Assembly (NCBI GenBank): GCA_050248495.1 | Contig: JBFWSG010000006.1 | Coordinates: 1 to 64,000, forward strand | Origin: DASYDU01 sp050248495 | GTDB taxonomy: Bacteria; Planctomycetota; Planctomycetia; Pirellulales; Lacipirellulaceae | Direction: 5' to 3' | Length of the DNA stretch: 64,000 nt | Shown here: piece after piece, positions 57,383 through 64,000 of the stretch | Position numbering within the stretch: the first letter of the stretch is position 1 | How the letters are laid out: every line of letters starts with the position of its first letter | Program-made: the position numbers and the translations under genes | The notes under the pieces: model-generated | The model's input: the letters and a program-made list of their open reading frames with translations, nothing else | What the model was told of the DNA's origin: nothing | Databases searched by the model: none

Positions 57383-58987
57383 ATGGCACGATCCTCCAAC
57401 CAACCGAAGCAGCCCCTCCGCCGCCGCGCGAGCGTGCTCCTGCTGGCGCTGGTGGTGATCGTGCTGTTGACGCTCGGCGCGATGTCGTTCTTCGACCGGA
57501 TGTACGTCGAGCACGAGGCCGCACAGGCCCACATCCGCCAGACGGAGTCGCGGTACCTGGCCGAGTCGGGCCTGGAGTTCGTCCGCGCGCTCGCGGTGCA
57601 GGACCCGCTCACGCTGCAGCAGTCGGGCGGCCTCTACAGCAATCCCGCGCTGTTTCAGGGGCGGCTCGTGGTCGACGACCCACTCGCGGCGTTCCGCGGC
57701 CGCTTCACGATCGTCGCCCCCGCGCTGAGCGAGGCCGGTTATTTCTCCGGCATCCGCTACGGGCTGGACAACGAATCGTCGCGGCTCAACTTGAACACGC
57801 TCTTGCTCGCCGACAACTACGAGGAAAATGGCGCCCGGAACCTGTTGATGTCGCTCCCCGGCATGACCGAACCGATCGCCGACGCGATCCTCGATTGGAT
57901 CGATTCCGACGACGACCAGCGACAGCTCGGCGCCGAGCGGGAATACTACTCAGCTCTGTCGCCGGCCTATGCCCCGCGGAACGGGCCGCTCGGCTCGATT
58001 GAGGAGCTGCTGTTGGTCCGCGACGTAACGCCGGCGATGCTGTTCGGGGCCGACTTGAACCGCAACTCGCTGATCGAAACCAACGAAGAGCCGTACACGG
58101 CGATCGCGGGCGTCGACAATTCCACCGGCCTGTTGAACCGCGGCTGGGCCGCTTATCTCACGATCGACAGCGCGGAGAAGAACACCAAGGCCGACGGCAC
58201 ACCGAAGATCGATATCAACATGCAGGACCTCCAGGAGCTCCACAAGCAGGCGCTCACGGTGCTCTCCGAAGCGGAGGCAAATTTCATCATCGCCTATCGA
58301 CAAGGCGGCCCGGAGGACCAGAACAACCAGAGCGGCGGCGGCACGCGGCGCGTCGAGGCGGCCAGCCTGGAACTTGATTTCAAATTGCCCGGCCGCGAGC
58401 AGTTCAAGAATCTGCTCGATCTGGTGGGCGCGACGACGAGGGTCATCGATTCGAACCAACAGCAACCGCAGCAGGGCGGCCAGCAGCAACAAACCCCCGT
58501 CTGCGAGTCACCCTTCAAGGACGAACCGGGCGCCATGCGGACCTACATGCCCAAACTGTTCGACAACTTCGCGGTCAACTCGTCCGCCTCGATCCCCGGC
58601 CGGATCAACATCAACCAGGCCCCGCGGCCGCTCTTGATCGGCATCCCCGGAATGGACTCGATGATCGTCGACCAGATCATCGCGTCGCGACTGCCGGTCG
58701 ACGACGGCCAGCGGCCCGACCAGAAATACGAAGTCTGGCCGCTGATGAGTGGCATCGTCGACCTCGCACAAATGAAGCAGCTGATGCCGCTGGTCACCGC
58801 AGGGGGCGACGTCTATCGGGTCCAGGCGATCGGCTATTTCGACGAGGGCGGCCCGGCCTACCGCACCGAGGCGATCATCGACGCCACCCAAACGACGCCC
58901 GTCGTCAAACGCCGCCGCGATTTGGTCGACCAGGGGCCCGGCTACACCCTGGAAACCCTGGGCGTGACGGTGGATGAAGGCGACTGA
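57383..58987 (+). CDS. GspK-like minor pseudopilin
   Basis: A 534-residue protein. The N-terminal membrane segment (RRRASVLLLALVVIVLLTLG) lacks the +5 Glu, as in GspK, and is followed by YVEHEAAQAHIRQTESRYLA and ESGLEFVRAL. GspK domains are visible: RYGLDNESSRLNLNTLLLAD, NLLMSLPGMTEPIADAILDW and GPLGSIEELLLVRDVTPAML; the second helix-hairpin-helix (INQAPRPLLIGIPGMDSMIV) lies near residue 400. GspK caps the pseudopilus with GspI and GspJ. The following spacer carries a hairpin repeat. Confidence 0.88.
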   Translation: MARSSNQPKQPLRRRASVLLLALVVIVLLTLGAMSFFDRMYVEHEAAQAHIRQTESRYLAESGLEFVRALAVQDPLTLQQSGGLYSNPALFQGRLVVDDPLAAFRGRFTIVAPALSEAGYFSGIRYGLDNESSRLNLNTLLLADNYEENGARNLLMSLPGMTEPIADAILDWIDSDDDQRQLGAEREYYSALSPAYAPRNGPLGSIEELLLVRDVTPAMLFGADLNRNSLIETNEEPYTAIAGVDNSTGLLNRGWAAYLTIDSAEKNTKADGTPKIDINMQDLQELHKQALTVLSEAEANFIIAYRQGGPEDQNNQSGGGTRRVEAASLELDFKLPGREQFKNLLDLVGATTRVIDSNQQQPQQGGQQQQTPVCESPFKDEPGAMRTYMPKLFDNFAVNSSASIPGRININQAPRPLLIGIPGMDSMIVDQIIASRLPVDDGQRPDQKYEVWPLMSGIVDLAQMKQLMPLVTAGGDVYRVQAIGYFDEGGPAYRTEAIIDATQTTPVVKRRRDLVDQGPGYTLETLGVTVDEGD

Positions 58988-59003
58988 CGCGTGTGATTAC
59001 AAT

Positions 59004-59084
59004 GGGGATTGCGGATTTGGGATTTCGGATTGCGGATTGTTCTGGCCCCATTCCGCAATCCGAAATCCACAATCCGAAATCAAG
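59004..59084. repeat. Heptamer hairpin, GGATTNC family, between gspK and gspL
   Basis: The left arm (59004-59040) reads GGATTGC, GGATTTG, GGATTTC, GGATTGC, GGATTGT. The right arm (59051-59084) is the inverse (TTCCGCAATCCGAAATCCAC...). It belongs to the family of 18472-18551. It starts 17 bases after the gspK stop and ends 34 bases before the gspL ATG. Confidence 0.87.
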
Positions 59085-59118
59085 ACGCCACGATCGAGCA
59101 AGGCGCTAGTTCCCACCC

Positions 59119-60675
59119 ATGCCCCGCATCCTCGCCATCGACTGGGACCGTCTTGAAGCCCGCGCGCTGCTGTTGAGTGCGGGAGCGACGGGCACGAGTG
59201 TGTCGGGGGCGTGGACGGTTTCCTTGGCGTCGGCCGACAGCGCGGTTCTGCCGCCGCGCGAGATCGGCGCTCGGCTTTCGGCGGCCGTAGGCGGCGCGGC
59301 GACGAGCAGCGCCACGACGCTCGTGGCCGTCGGCCGCGAGCAGGTGCAGATCGTGTTGCTCTCGCTCCCCCCTGCCCCGCCGGACGAGCTGCCGGAGATG
59401 GTCCGCTTCCAGGCCGAGCGGAGCTTCACCTCGCTCGGCGGCGACGCGGCCCTCGATTTCATTCCGCTCGAAGGCGACGCCACCACGCCCCACCAGGTCC
59501 TCGCGGCGGCGCTCTCGGCGAGCGGCGTCGCCGAAGTGCGGCAGCTCTGCGAATCGGTCGGCGTCGAGCCGAACCGGATCACGCTCCGCGCCACCGCCGC
59601 CGCGTCGTTCGTCTCGCGGCGATTGAGTCCCGAGGCCAATGAAGTATCGCTCGTGGTGAACCGGCTCAGCGACGAGGCGGATCTGGTGGTGCTCGAAGGG
59701 GACCATGCCGTGCTCGTGCGCACGGTGCGCATCCCGGATCGCAGCGAAGCGGCAGGCCGAGCCAAAGCGCTCGCCGGTGAAATCCGCCGCACCAGTGCCG
59801 CCGTCCGTCAGCAGCTGGGCGAGAAGCAAGTCAGCCGCGTGATCCTCTGCGGCCAGAGCTCCGAAGCTCAGGACGCCGAAAAGCTCTCGGCCGATCTGAG
59901 CCTGCCGGTCGAAGTGTTCGACGTGATTGCCAACGCGCCGGCGGGCCTCGCCAAGACGGGGCTGCCGCCCGAGACGCTGACCTGCTTCGCGGCCGCGCTG
60001 GGCATGGCATTGGGCGAAGCGGACCGCCGGCCGCCGGTGGTCGATTTTCTCAACGTCCGCCGCCGCGCGGAAGTGCGAAAGTTCACACGGCAACATGCCC
60101 TGATGGCCGCCGCGGCGGGGCTCGTCGTGCTGTTCATGGCCCTGCTGCTCTGGAAGCGGTCGCATGATCTGACGGCCGAGATCGCTCGCGTCAACACGGA
60201 GACTACCGCCGCCGAGAACGAATTTAGGCAGCTGAAGTACGACAAGATGCTCGCGGATGCCGGCTCCGTCGAAAGCTGGCTGGCGACCGACGTCAATTGG
60301 CTCGACGAGCTCGATCGCCTCAGCACTGCCTGGCGTCCCGAGCCGCTCGACTCGAAAAAATATCCCGCCGGCGACGACGCGGTGATCACACAGCTGATCG
60401 CCCTGCGGCCGCCGGGGAACAACGCCGTCGGCGGTTTGATGTCGATCCAGGCCGTCGCCCGCTCCGAACCGGTCCTCGCCAAGCTCGAAGAGCGGCTCCG
60501 CGACCGCTCTCACCAGGTCCAGCCCGGCGGCGGTCGCAGGGACGCCAGCGTGCCTGGCTATCTGTGGGCGTTTCCGCTGTCGATCGACGTGCTGCCCCCG
60601 TCCGAGGATGAGGAGCCGGCCGCGGCGCAGCCGCCTGCCGAGGAGAAGCCGCCGGCGACGGAGGCCAAACCATGA
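59119..60675 (+). CDS. GspL/PilM-PilN-like assembly platform protein
   Basis: A 518-residue protein. Residues 1-310 form an actin-like domain (ILAIDWDRLEARALLLSAGA, EMVRFQAERSFTSLGGDAAL, LPVEVFDVIANAPAGLAKTG) as in GspL and PilM. A single membrane helix lies at about 335-355 (AAAAGLVVLFMALLLWKRSH), then a coiled-coil and PilN-like periplasmic part and a Pro/Glu-rich tail. This combines PilM- and PilN-like parts as GspL does. It links the cytoplasmic ATPase to GspM. It ends 4 bases inside the next gene, so translation is coupled. Confidence 0.85.
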   Translation: MPRILAIDWDRLEARALLLSAGATGTSVSGAWTVSLASADSAVLPPREIGARLSAAVGGAATSSATTLVAVGREQVQIVLLSLPPAPPDELPEMVRFQAERSFTSLGGDAALDFIPLEGDATTPHQVLAAALSASGVAEVRQLCESVGVEPNRITLRATAAASFVSRRLSPEANEVSLVVNRLSDEADLVVLEGDHAVLVRTVRIPDRSEAAGRAKALAGEIRRTSAAVRQQLGEKQVSRVILCGQSSEAQDAEKLSADLSLPVEVFDVIANAPAGLAKTGLPPETLTCFAAALGMALGEADRRPPVVDFLNVRRRAEVRKFTRQHALMAAAAGLVVLFMALLLWKRSHDLTAEIARVNTETTAAENEFRQLKYDKMLADAGSVESWLATDVNWLDELDRLSTAWRPEPLDSKKYPAGDDAVITQLIALRPPGNNAVGGLMSIQAVARSEPVLAKLEERLRDRSHQVQPGGGRRDASVPGYLWAFPLSIDVLPPSEDEEPAAAQPPAEEKPPATEAKP

Positions 60676-61625
60676 CGCAGCGCGAAAAAATTCTTGGGGC
60701 CGTGGTTGCCGCGATGGTGCTGTTCTTCGGTGGCGGCCGGCTCTGGACGCGATACACCAAATCGCTCGCCGAGAAACGGTCCCAGCTGCTGGTCGCCCAG
60801 GAACGCCTCGGCGCGGCGAAGCTGGAGCTGGCCAAAGGCGAGGCCGCCGTTCGGCAGCTGCAGAAGTGGCAGGACCGCTCGCTGCCCGCCGACCGCGAAG
60901 CCGCCCAGATGGCCTATCGCGTGTGGCTCCAGCAGCAACTCCAGTCCGCGGGCCTCGCCGTCGAAGAGGTCCAGCCGCAACAGCGTCTCGCCCCCGCCGC
61001 CGGCTATTCGGCGATCGGCTACACGCTGAACGTACATGGTAACATGCAGGCGCTCACGAAATTCCTCGACGCCTACTACCGCAGCGAGCTGCTACAACAG
61101 ATCACGCGGATGCAGCTGCGGCCCGACACGAATCCGGCCCAGCTCAAGATTTCGCTCCAGACCGAAGCCCTCGTGCTCCCCGGCACCTTCAACGAGAAGC
61201 TGCCCACCGGCACCGTCGAGCGCTCGGCCAAACCAAATGCCGCCGACTATGCCAAGTCGATCGGCGGCCGCAACGTGTTCACCGTCTATCGTCCGCCGCG
61301 CCCCGAGCGTCCGGCGACGGCCTCCCGACCTGCACCGCCACCCTCCAAATTCGACAACGCTAAGTTCGCCTTCTTCACCGGCACGATCCAAGTTGACGGC
61401 CGCTACCAGGCCTGGATCCACGTCCGCACGACGAACGAGACGTTGCGGCTCTTTGAAGGCGACCCGGTGAAGATAGGCGAGTTCGACGGCCAGATCGTGT
61501 CGATCGAGCCACGGGCCATCGTCGTCAAAAGCGGCGACGAAGAGGTCCGCGTGAACCTTGGCCAGAATCTCCGTGAGGGCAAGTCGACGACAGCCCAAAC
61601 ACCCGCCGAAGGTTCGACCACCTAG
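60672..61625 (+). CDS. GspM/PilO-like protein with a GspC/PilP-like C-terminal part
   Basis: A 317-residue protein. An N-terminal membrane helix (about 10-26) is followed by a coiled coil (SQLLVAQERLGAAKLELAKG) and a ferredoxin-like PilO/GspM domain (YTLNVHGNMQALTKFLDAYY, LLQQITRMQLRPD). After a Pro-rich linker, residues about 230-300 (FFTGTIQVDGRYQAWIHVRT, LFEGDPVKIGEFDGQIVSIE, PRAIVVKSGDEEVRVNLGQN) resemble the homology region of GspC/PilP that contacts the secretin. If so, it fuses two roles. It is the last gene of the operon. Confidence 0.78.
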   Translation: MTQREKILGAVVAAMVLFFGGGRLWTRYTKSLAEKRSQLLVAQERLGAAKLELAKGEAAVRQLQKWQDRSLPADREAAQMAYRVWLQQQLQSAGLAVEEVQPQQRLAPAAGYSAIGYTLNVHGNMQALTKFLDAYYRSELLQQITRMQLRPDTNPAQLKISLQTEALVLPGTFNEKLPTGTVERSAKPNAADYAKSIGGRNVFTVYRPPRPERPATASRPAPPPSKFDNAKFAFFTGTIQVDGRYQAWIHVRTTNETLRLFEGDPVKIGEFDGQIVSIEPRAIVVKSGDEEVRVNLGQNLREGKSTTAQTPAEGSTT

Positions 61626-61632
61626 CGCGAGG

Positions 61633-62178
61633 TCAAACGGCCGCGCCCATCTCGCGGGCCTTCTTCACGCCCACGTACGACATCTGGGCCTTGATGCAGG
61701 TGTGGCGGAATGTCTCCGGCCGCGGCACGGCCCAGAGGCGGAACGTTTCGGTCGGGCCCAGGCGGAACACCAGGTCGCCCGCCTTGTACCAGCCCTGCCC
61801 CGGCTCGACGACCACATCGATCGTATCGAAGCGGTCGAGCGCGACGCTTTTGAGCTCCGCGCCGAAGGGGTTCTCCATGATCACGCGGCGATTGGTGAGC
61901 CGATATTGCCAACAGAACGGGTTCTTGAAGCCGACCAGTACGCCCGGAAACCGCGGCAGCCGCATCAGGAAATAGATCGCCAACATCACCGGGGCCGAAG
62001 CCAGCGCGATCAGCCGCCCGAGCGTCACCGGCACGCCGAAAATCCGGATGCCGTAATCGAGCGCATATAGCCGGCCGAAGAAACGGCCGACCGGGTTGGC
62101 CGACAACGACGGCCAAACGACCATGTTCGTAACTTCCCCAAGCTGAGAGGGCGCGACGCCGGCGATAGGCTGATTCAT
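61633..62178 (-). CDS. Bacterial PH-domain-like membrane protein
   Basis: A 181-residue protein with one or two membrane segments (about 50-75: GRLIALASAPVMLAIYFLMR) and a bPH2-like domain (YRLTNRRVIMENPFGAELKS, VALDRFDTIDVVVEPGQGWY, KAGDLVFRLGPTETFRLWAV). The motif YRLTNRRV is common in DUF304/bPH2 proteins. These domains bind lipids or proteins, function unknown. It converges with the gspM-like gene with 7 bases between stops. Confidence 0.75.
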   Translation of the reverse strand: MNQPIAGVAPSQLGEVTNMVVWPSLSANPVGRFFGRLYALDYGIRIFGVPVTLGRLIALASAPVMLAIYFLMRLPRFPGVLVGFKNPFCWQYRLTNRRVIMENPFGAELKSVALDRFDTIDVVVEPGQGWYKAGDLVFRLGPTETFRLWAVPRPETFRHTCIKAQMSYVGVKKAREMGAAV

Positions 62179-62231
62179 GGAGTCGAAACTATCAGAGCCG
62201 CCGCTCGTTGGCTAGGGCCGCTCGCGGGGCT

Positions 62232-62750
62232 ATGTTTTCCAGCATGAGCGACGTCCATCCCGCCTGCAAATCAGTCGAAAAGCTGCTCGCCGACTGCGAC
62301 GTCCGGCACGAGCGCCGCAGCGGCCCCGGCGGCCAGCACCGCAACAAGGTATCGACGGCCGTCGTGCTCATCCACCGACCGACCGGCTTGCGGGCCGAGG
62401 CCAACGAGCGTCGCAGCCAGGCCGAAAATCTCCGCGAGGCGGTCCACCGCTTGCGGTTGCGCCTGGCGATCGAAGTCGGCTCCTCCGCGGCCTCAAAATC
62501 ACCCAGCGAACTTTGGCGTTCACGCACCAAGAGTGGCAAGCTGGCCGTCAACGGAGCTCACGAGGACTTCCCCGCCCTGTTGGCCGAAGCTTTGAATCGA
62601 ATCTCCGCCGCCGAGTTCGACGTGGCCGTCGCCGCAACGCAACTCGCCGTCACCACCTCGCAGCTCGTAAAATTCCTGCAACTGGAGCCCGCGGCCTTCG
62701 CCAGCGTGAACACGGCGCGTCGCCACCGCGGCCTGCACCCGTTACACTGA
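62232..62750 (+). CDS. Release-factor-like GGQ protein (RF-1 domain)
   Basis: A 172-residue protein holding an RF-1 domain (ICT1/ArfB-like size but longer). The peptidyl-tRNA hydrolysis motif is in RRSGPGGQHRNKVSTAVVLI, where GGQ is intact, followed by LRAEANERRSQAENLREAVH, a conserved family stretch. Codon-recognition domains of RF1/RF2 are missing, so it may rescue stalled ribosomes (family inference). A C-terminal helical part replaces the basic tail of ArfB. Start 62232 is chosen; 62244 is possible. Confidence 0.82.
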   Translation: MFSSMSDVHPACKSVEKLLADCDVRHERRSGPGGQHRNKVSTAVVLIHRPTGLRAEANERRSQAENLREAVHRLRLRLAIEVGSSAASKSPSELWRSRTKSGKLAVNGAHEDFPALLAEALNRISAAEFDVAVAATQLAVTTSQLVKFLQLEPAAFASVNTARRHRGLHPLH

Positions 62751-62819
62751 CCAGCCTGTGTGGGAGCAGCCGCGGAAAAACCAACCACTACATCAACTTG
62801 CCCTCAGAATAACAAACCA

Positions 62820-62860
62820 GGGATATACAAGGGATATACAAGGCGTCTCCGACGCCGATT
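62820..62860. repeat. 11-base tandem repeat joined to the 20-base element
   Basis: GGGATATACAA occurs twice in tandem (62820-62830, 62831-62841), directly followed by the 20-base element AGGCGTCTCCGACGCCGATT (62841-62860), which is identical to 43622-43641. The spacer leads to the HAD gene 55 bases downstream. Confidence 0.8.
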
Positions 62861-62915
62861 CCGCTCTCCAACCGAAGTCGCGATCGGCCCCAGAGAGGCT
62901 TCCTACCAAGTAGCC

Positions 62916-63593
62916 ATGCACGTATGCTTCCTCGACATCGATGGCACCTTGGTCTCCACCGGCGGCGCCGGCCAGGCCGCCTTCGTCGTCACGCTCGCCA
63001 AAGATTTCGGCATCCACGATGCCAAATCGACCGGGGTCTCCTTCGCCGGCCGCAGTGACAAGGCGATCGCGGCCGACATCATGCGGCTGCATGGCATCGA
63101 GCCGACGCCCGAAGTTTGGGAACGCTTCCGCGCCGCCTACGTTCAGCGCCTGGCCGAAGTGTTGCCGCAGTACAACGGCCGCGTGCTGCCGGGTGTCGTT
63201 GGACTGCTCGAAAAACTCGACGACCGAGGCGACACCGCGCTGGGGCTGATCACGGGAAACGTCGCCAAAGCGGCTGAGCATAAACTCCGCCACTACGAGC
63301 TCTGGCAGTGGTTCCCATTTGGAGGCTTCGGCGACGAGCACCCCGACCGGAATGACATCGCCGCCGCCGCTCTGGCGGCCGCCCGCACACATCTCAATGG
63401 CACGGCTCACCGCGAACTGGTGGTGATCGGCGACACGCCGAACGACGTCCGCTGCGCCCGCTCGATCGGTGCGCTCGCGGTCGCGGTGCCCACGGGCAAC
63501 ACCTCGATCGACGTGCTCCGCGCCGCAGAGCCGGATGTGCTCGTCGAAACGCTCGAAGACGTCGAGCCGATTTTCAATTTGCTCCGCGATTAG
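62916..63593 (+). CDS. HAD-family phosphatase, phosphoglycolate-phosphatase-like
   Basis: A 225-residue HAD hydrolase with type I cap. Motif I is FLDIDGTLVSTGGAGQAAF, motif II Thr in GLITGNVAKAAEHKL, motif III Lys region in AAEHKLRHYELWQWFPFGGF and motif IV VVIGDTPNDVRCARSIGA. The Gly-rich GFGDEHPDRNDIAAAALAAA fits phosphoglycolate-phosphatase-like members. The exact substrate is unknown. Start 62916 fits the first strand; the in-frame extension upstream is a repeat. Confidence 0.88.
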   Translation: MHVCFLDIDGTLVSTGGAGQAAFVVTLAKDFGIHDAKSTGVSFAGRSDKAIAADIMRLHGIEPTPEVWERFRAAYVQRLAEVLPQYNGRVLPGVVGLLEKLDDRGDTALGLITGNVAKAAEHKLRHYELWQWFPFGGFGDEHPDRNDIAAAALAAARTHLNGTAHRELVVIGDTPNDVRCARSIGALAVAVPTGNTSIDVLRAAEPDVLVETLEDVEPIFNLLRD

Positions 63594-63598
63594 CCGCC

Positions 63599-64000
63599 AT
63601 GAGCGCCAAGCTCCGCCGCATCACGATCTACCCCATCAAGTCGCTCGACGGCGTCGAGGTCGGCGCGGCGTGCGTCCTCCCCAGCGGGGCCCTCGAAAAC
63701 GATCGCCGCTTCGCGCTCGTCGACGCCGAGGGCAAATGTGTGAACGGCAAACGCACGCCCGCCATCCACGCCATCCGCGCCGAGTACGACCTCGCCGCCA
63801 TGGCTGTCCGCTTCAACCACGGACACCAATTCTCTCTCGTCCACAACCAATCCGAGATCAGCGAATATCTCTCAAAGGCCCTCGGCATCGCTTGCGGCTT
63901 AGCGGAGAACTCCACGACCGGTTTCCCCGACGACACCGAGTCCCCCGGTCCCACGCTGCTCAGCACCGCCACGCTCGCAGCCATTACGCAATGGTTCCCC
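63599..64000 (+). CDS. MOSC N-terminal beta-barrel domain protein (3' end outside window)
   Basis: The first 134 residues of a protein running off the right edge. MSAKLRRITIYPIKSLDGVE is the typical MOSC N-terminal (MOSC_N) start; GAALENDRRFALVDAEG-like sequence (ALENDRRFALVDAEGKCVNG) and a beta pattern follow. Full-length members carry a C-terminal MOSC domain that uses a Cys to bind molybdenum cofactor, as in mARC and YiiM; that part is not visible. It starts 6 bases after the HAD stop and is likely co-transcribed. Confidence 0.85.
   Translation, partial: MSAKLRRITIYPIKSLDGVEVGAACVLPSGALENDRRFALVDAEGKCVNGKRTPAIHAIRAEYDLAAMAVRFNHGHQFSLVHNQSEISEYLSKALGIACGLAENSTTGFPDDTESPGPTLLSTATLAAITQWFP

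Noticed and set aside
59080..60513. 477-codon minus-strand frame opposite gspL
   Set aside because: His/Arg-rich shadow without domains; gspL on the plus strand has membrane and actin-like features.

Overview
The window reads as a 64 kb piece of chromosome from a GC-rich planctomycete, probably of the Pirellula/Gemmata type (inference). The signs are a DUF1559 pseudopilin-like protein, PEP-CTERM secreted proteins, a TIGR03118 protein, a short membrane-anchored protein with the RFSLR-type N-terminus common in this phylum, several lipoproteins without wider relatives, and a GspE-to-GspM pseudopilus operon. No rRNA, tRNA, CRISPR array, prophage or complete insertion sequence was seen.

Layout. 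1-5.3 kb: truA (cut by the left edge), a GT4 glycosyltransferase, a Ser/Thr kinase, accA and two small membrane proteins. 5.4-7.8 kb: two secreted PEP-CTERM-type proteins. 7.9-15.8 kb: cvpA, a YdjM-type membrane protein, dtd, a ZIP metal transporter, a NodB-like protein, pdxA and a secreted protein. 16-20 kb: three secreted or lipoprotein genes, two of them paralogs. 20.2-23.6 kb: a sucrose module (sucrose-phosphate synthase-like, sucrose-phosphatase) facing a glycosidase that may be an invertase. 23.9-34.7 kb: EamA exporter, aminotransferase, CHRD protein, clpX, holA, lipoproteins, rfbB. 34.8-43.6 kb: sarcosine/N-methyltryptophan oxidase, a DUF1214 protein, an HTH protein with AT-hook tail, an M14 peptidase, a split DUF6159 membrane protein, a DUF6883/DUF4926 pair, a RimB-type protease, a pseudo-receiver and small proteins. 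43.7-50.1 kb: nucleobase salvage (upp, hpt, AMP nucleosidase) interrupted by a lower-GC accessory gene and a PIN toxin-antitoxin pair. 51.5-61.6 kb: gspE-F-G-H-I-J-K-L-M in one direction; the secretin, GspC/N and the prepilin peptidase are not here. 61.6-64 kb: PH-domain protein, a release-factor-like GGQ protein, a HAD phosphatase and the start of a MOSC protein.

The most unusual structure is between the genes. Eight spacers carry long imperfect inverted repeats whose arms are tandem, degenerate 7- or 8-base words. There are at least five unrelated word families (AATGNCN; GTGAGTAG/GTGAGTAA; GGATTNC; GACAACT; ACCACGGAGG/CACAGAGG), yet the design is the same each time, and each element stops a few to about 45 bases before a start codon, or runs into the N-terminus of the gene. 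In two genes such repeats are translated: a heptamer hairpin forms the front of a lipoprotein signal peptide (18455), and a REP-like inverted repeat forms most of the prepilin leader of the GspI-like pseudopilin (55618). I regard this set of 5'-end hairpins as the best candidate for an undescribed system.
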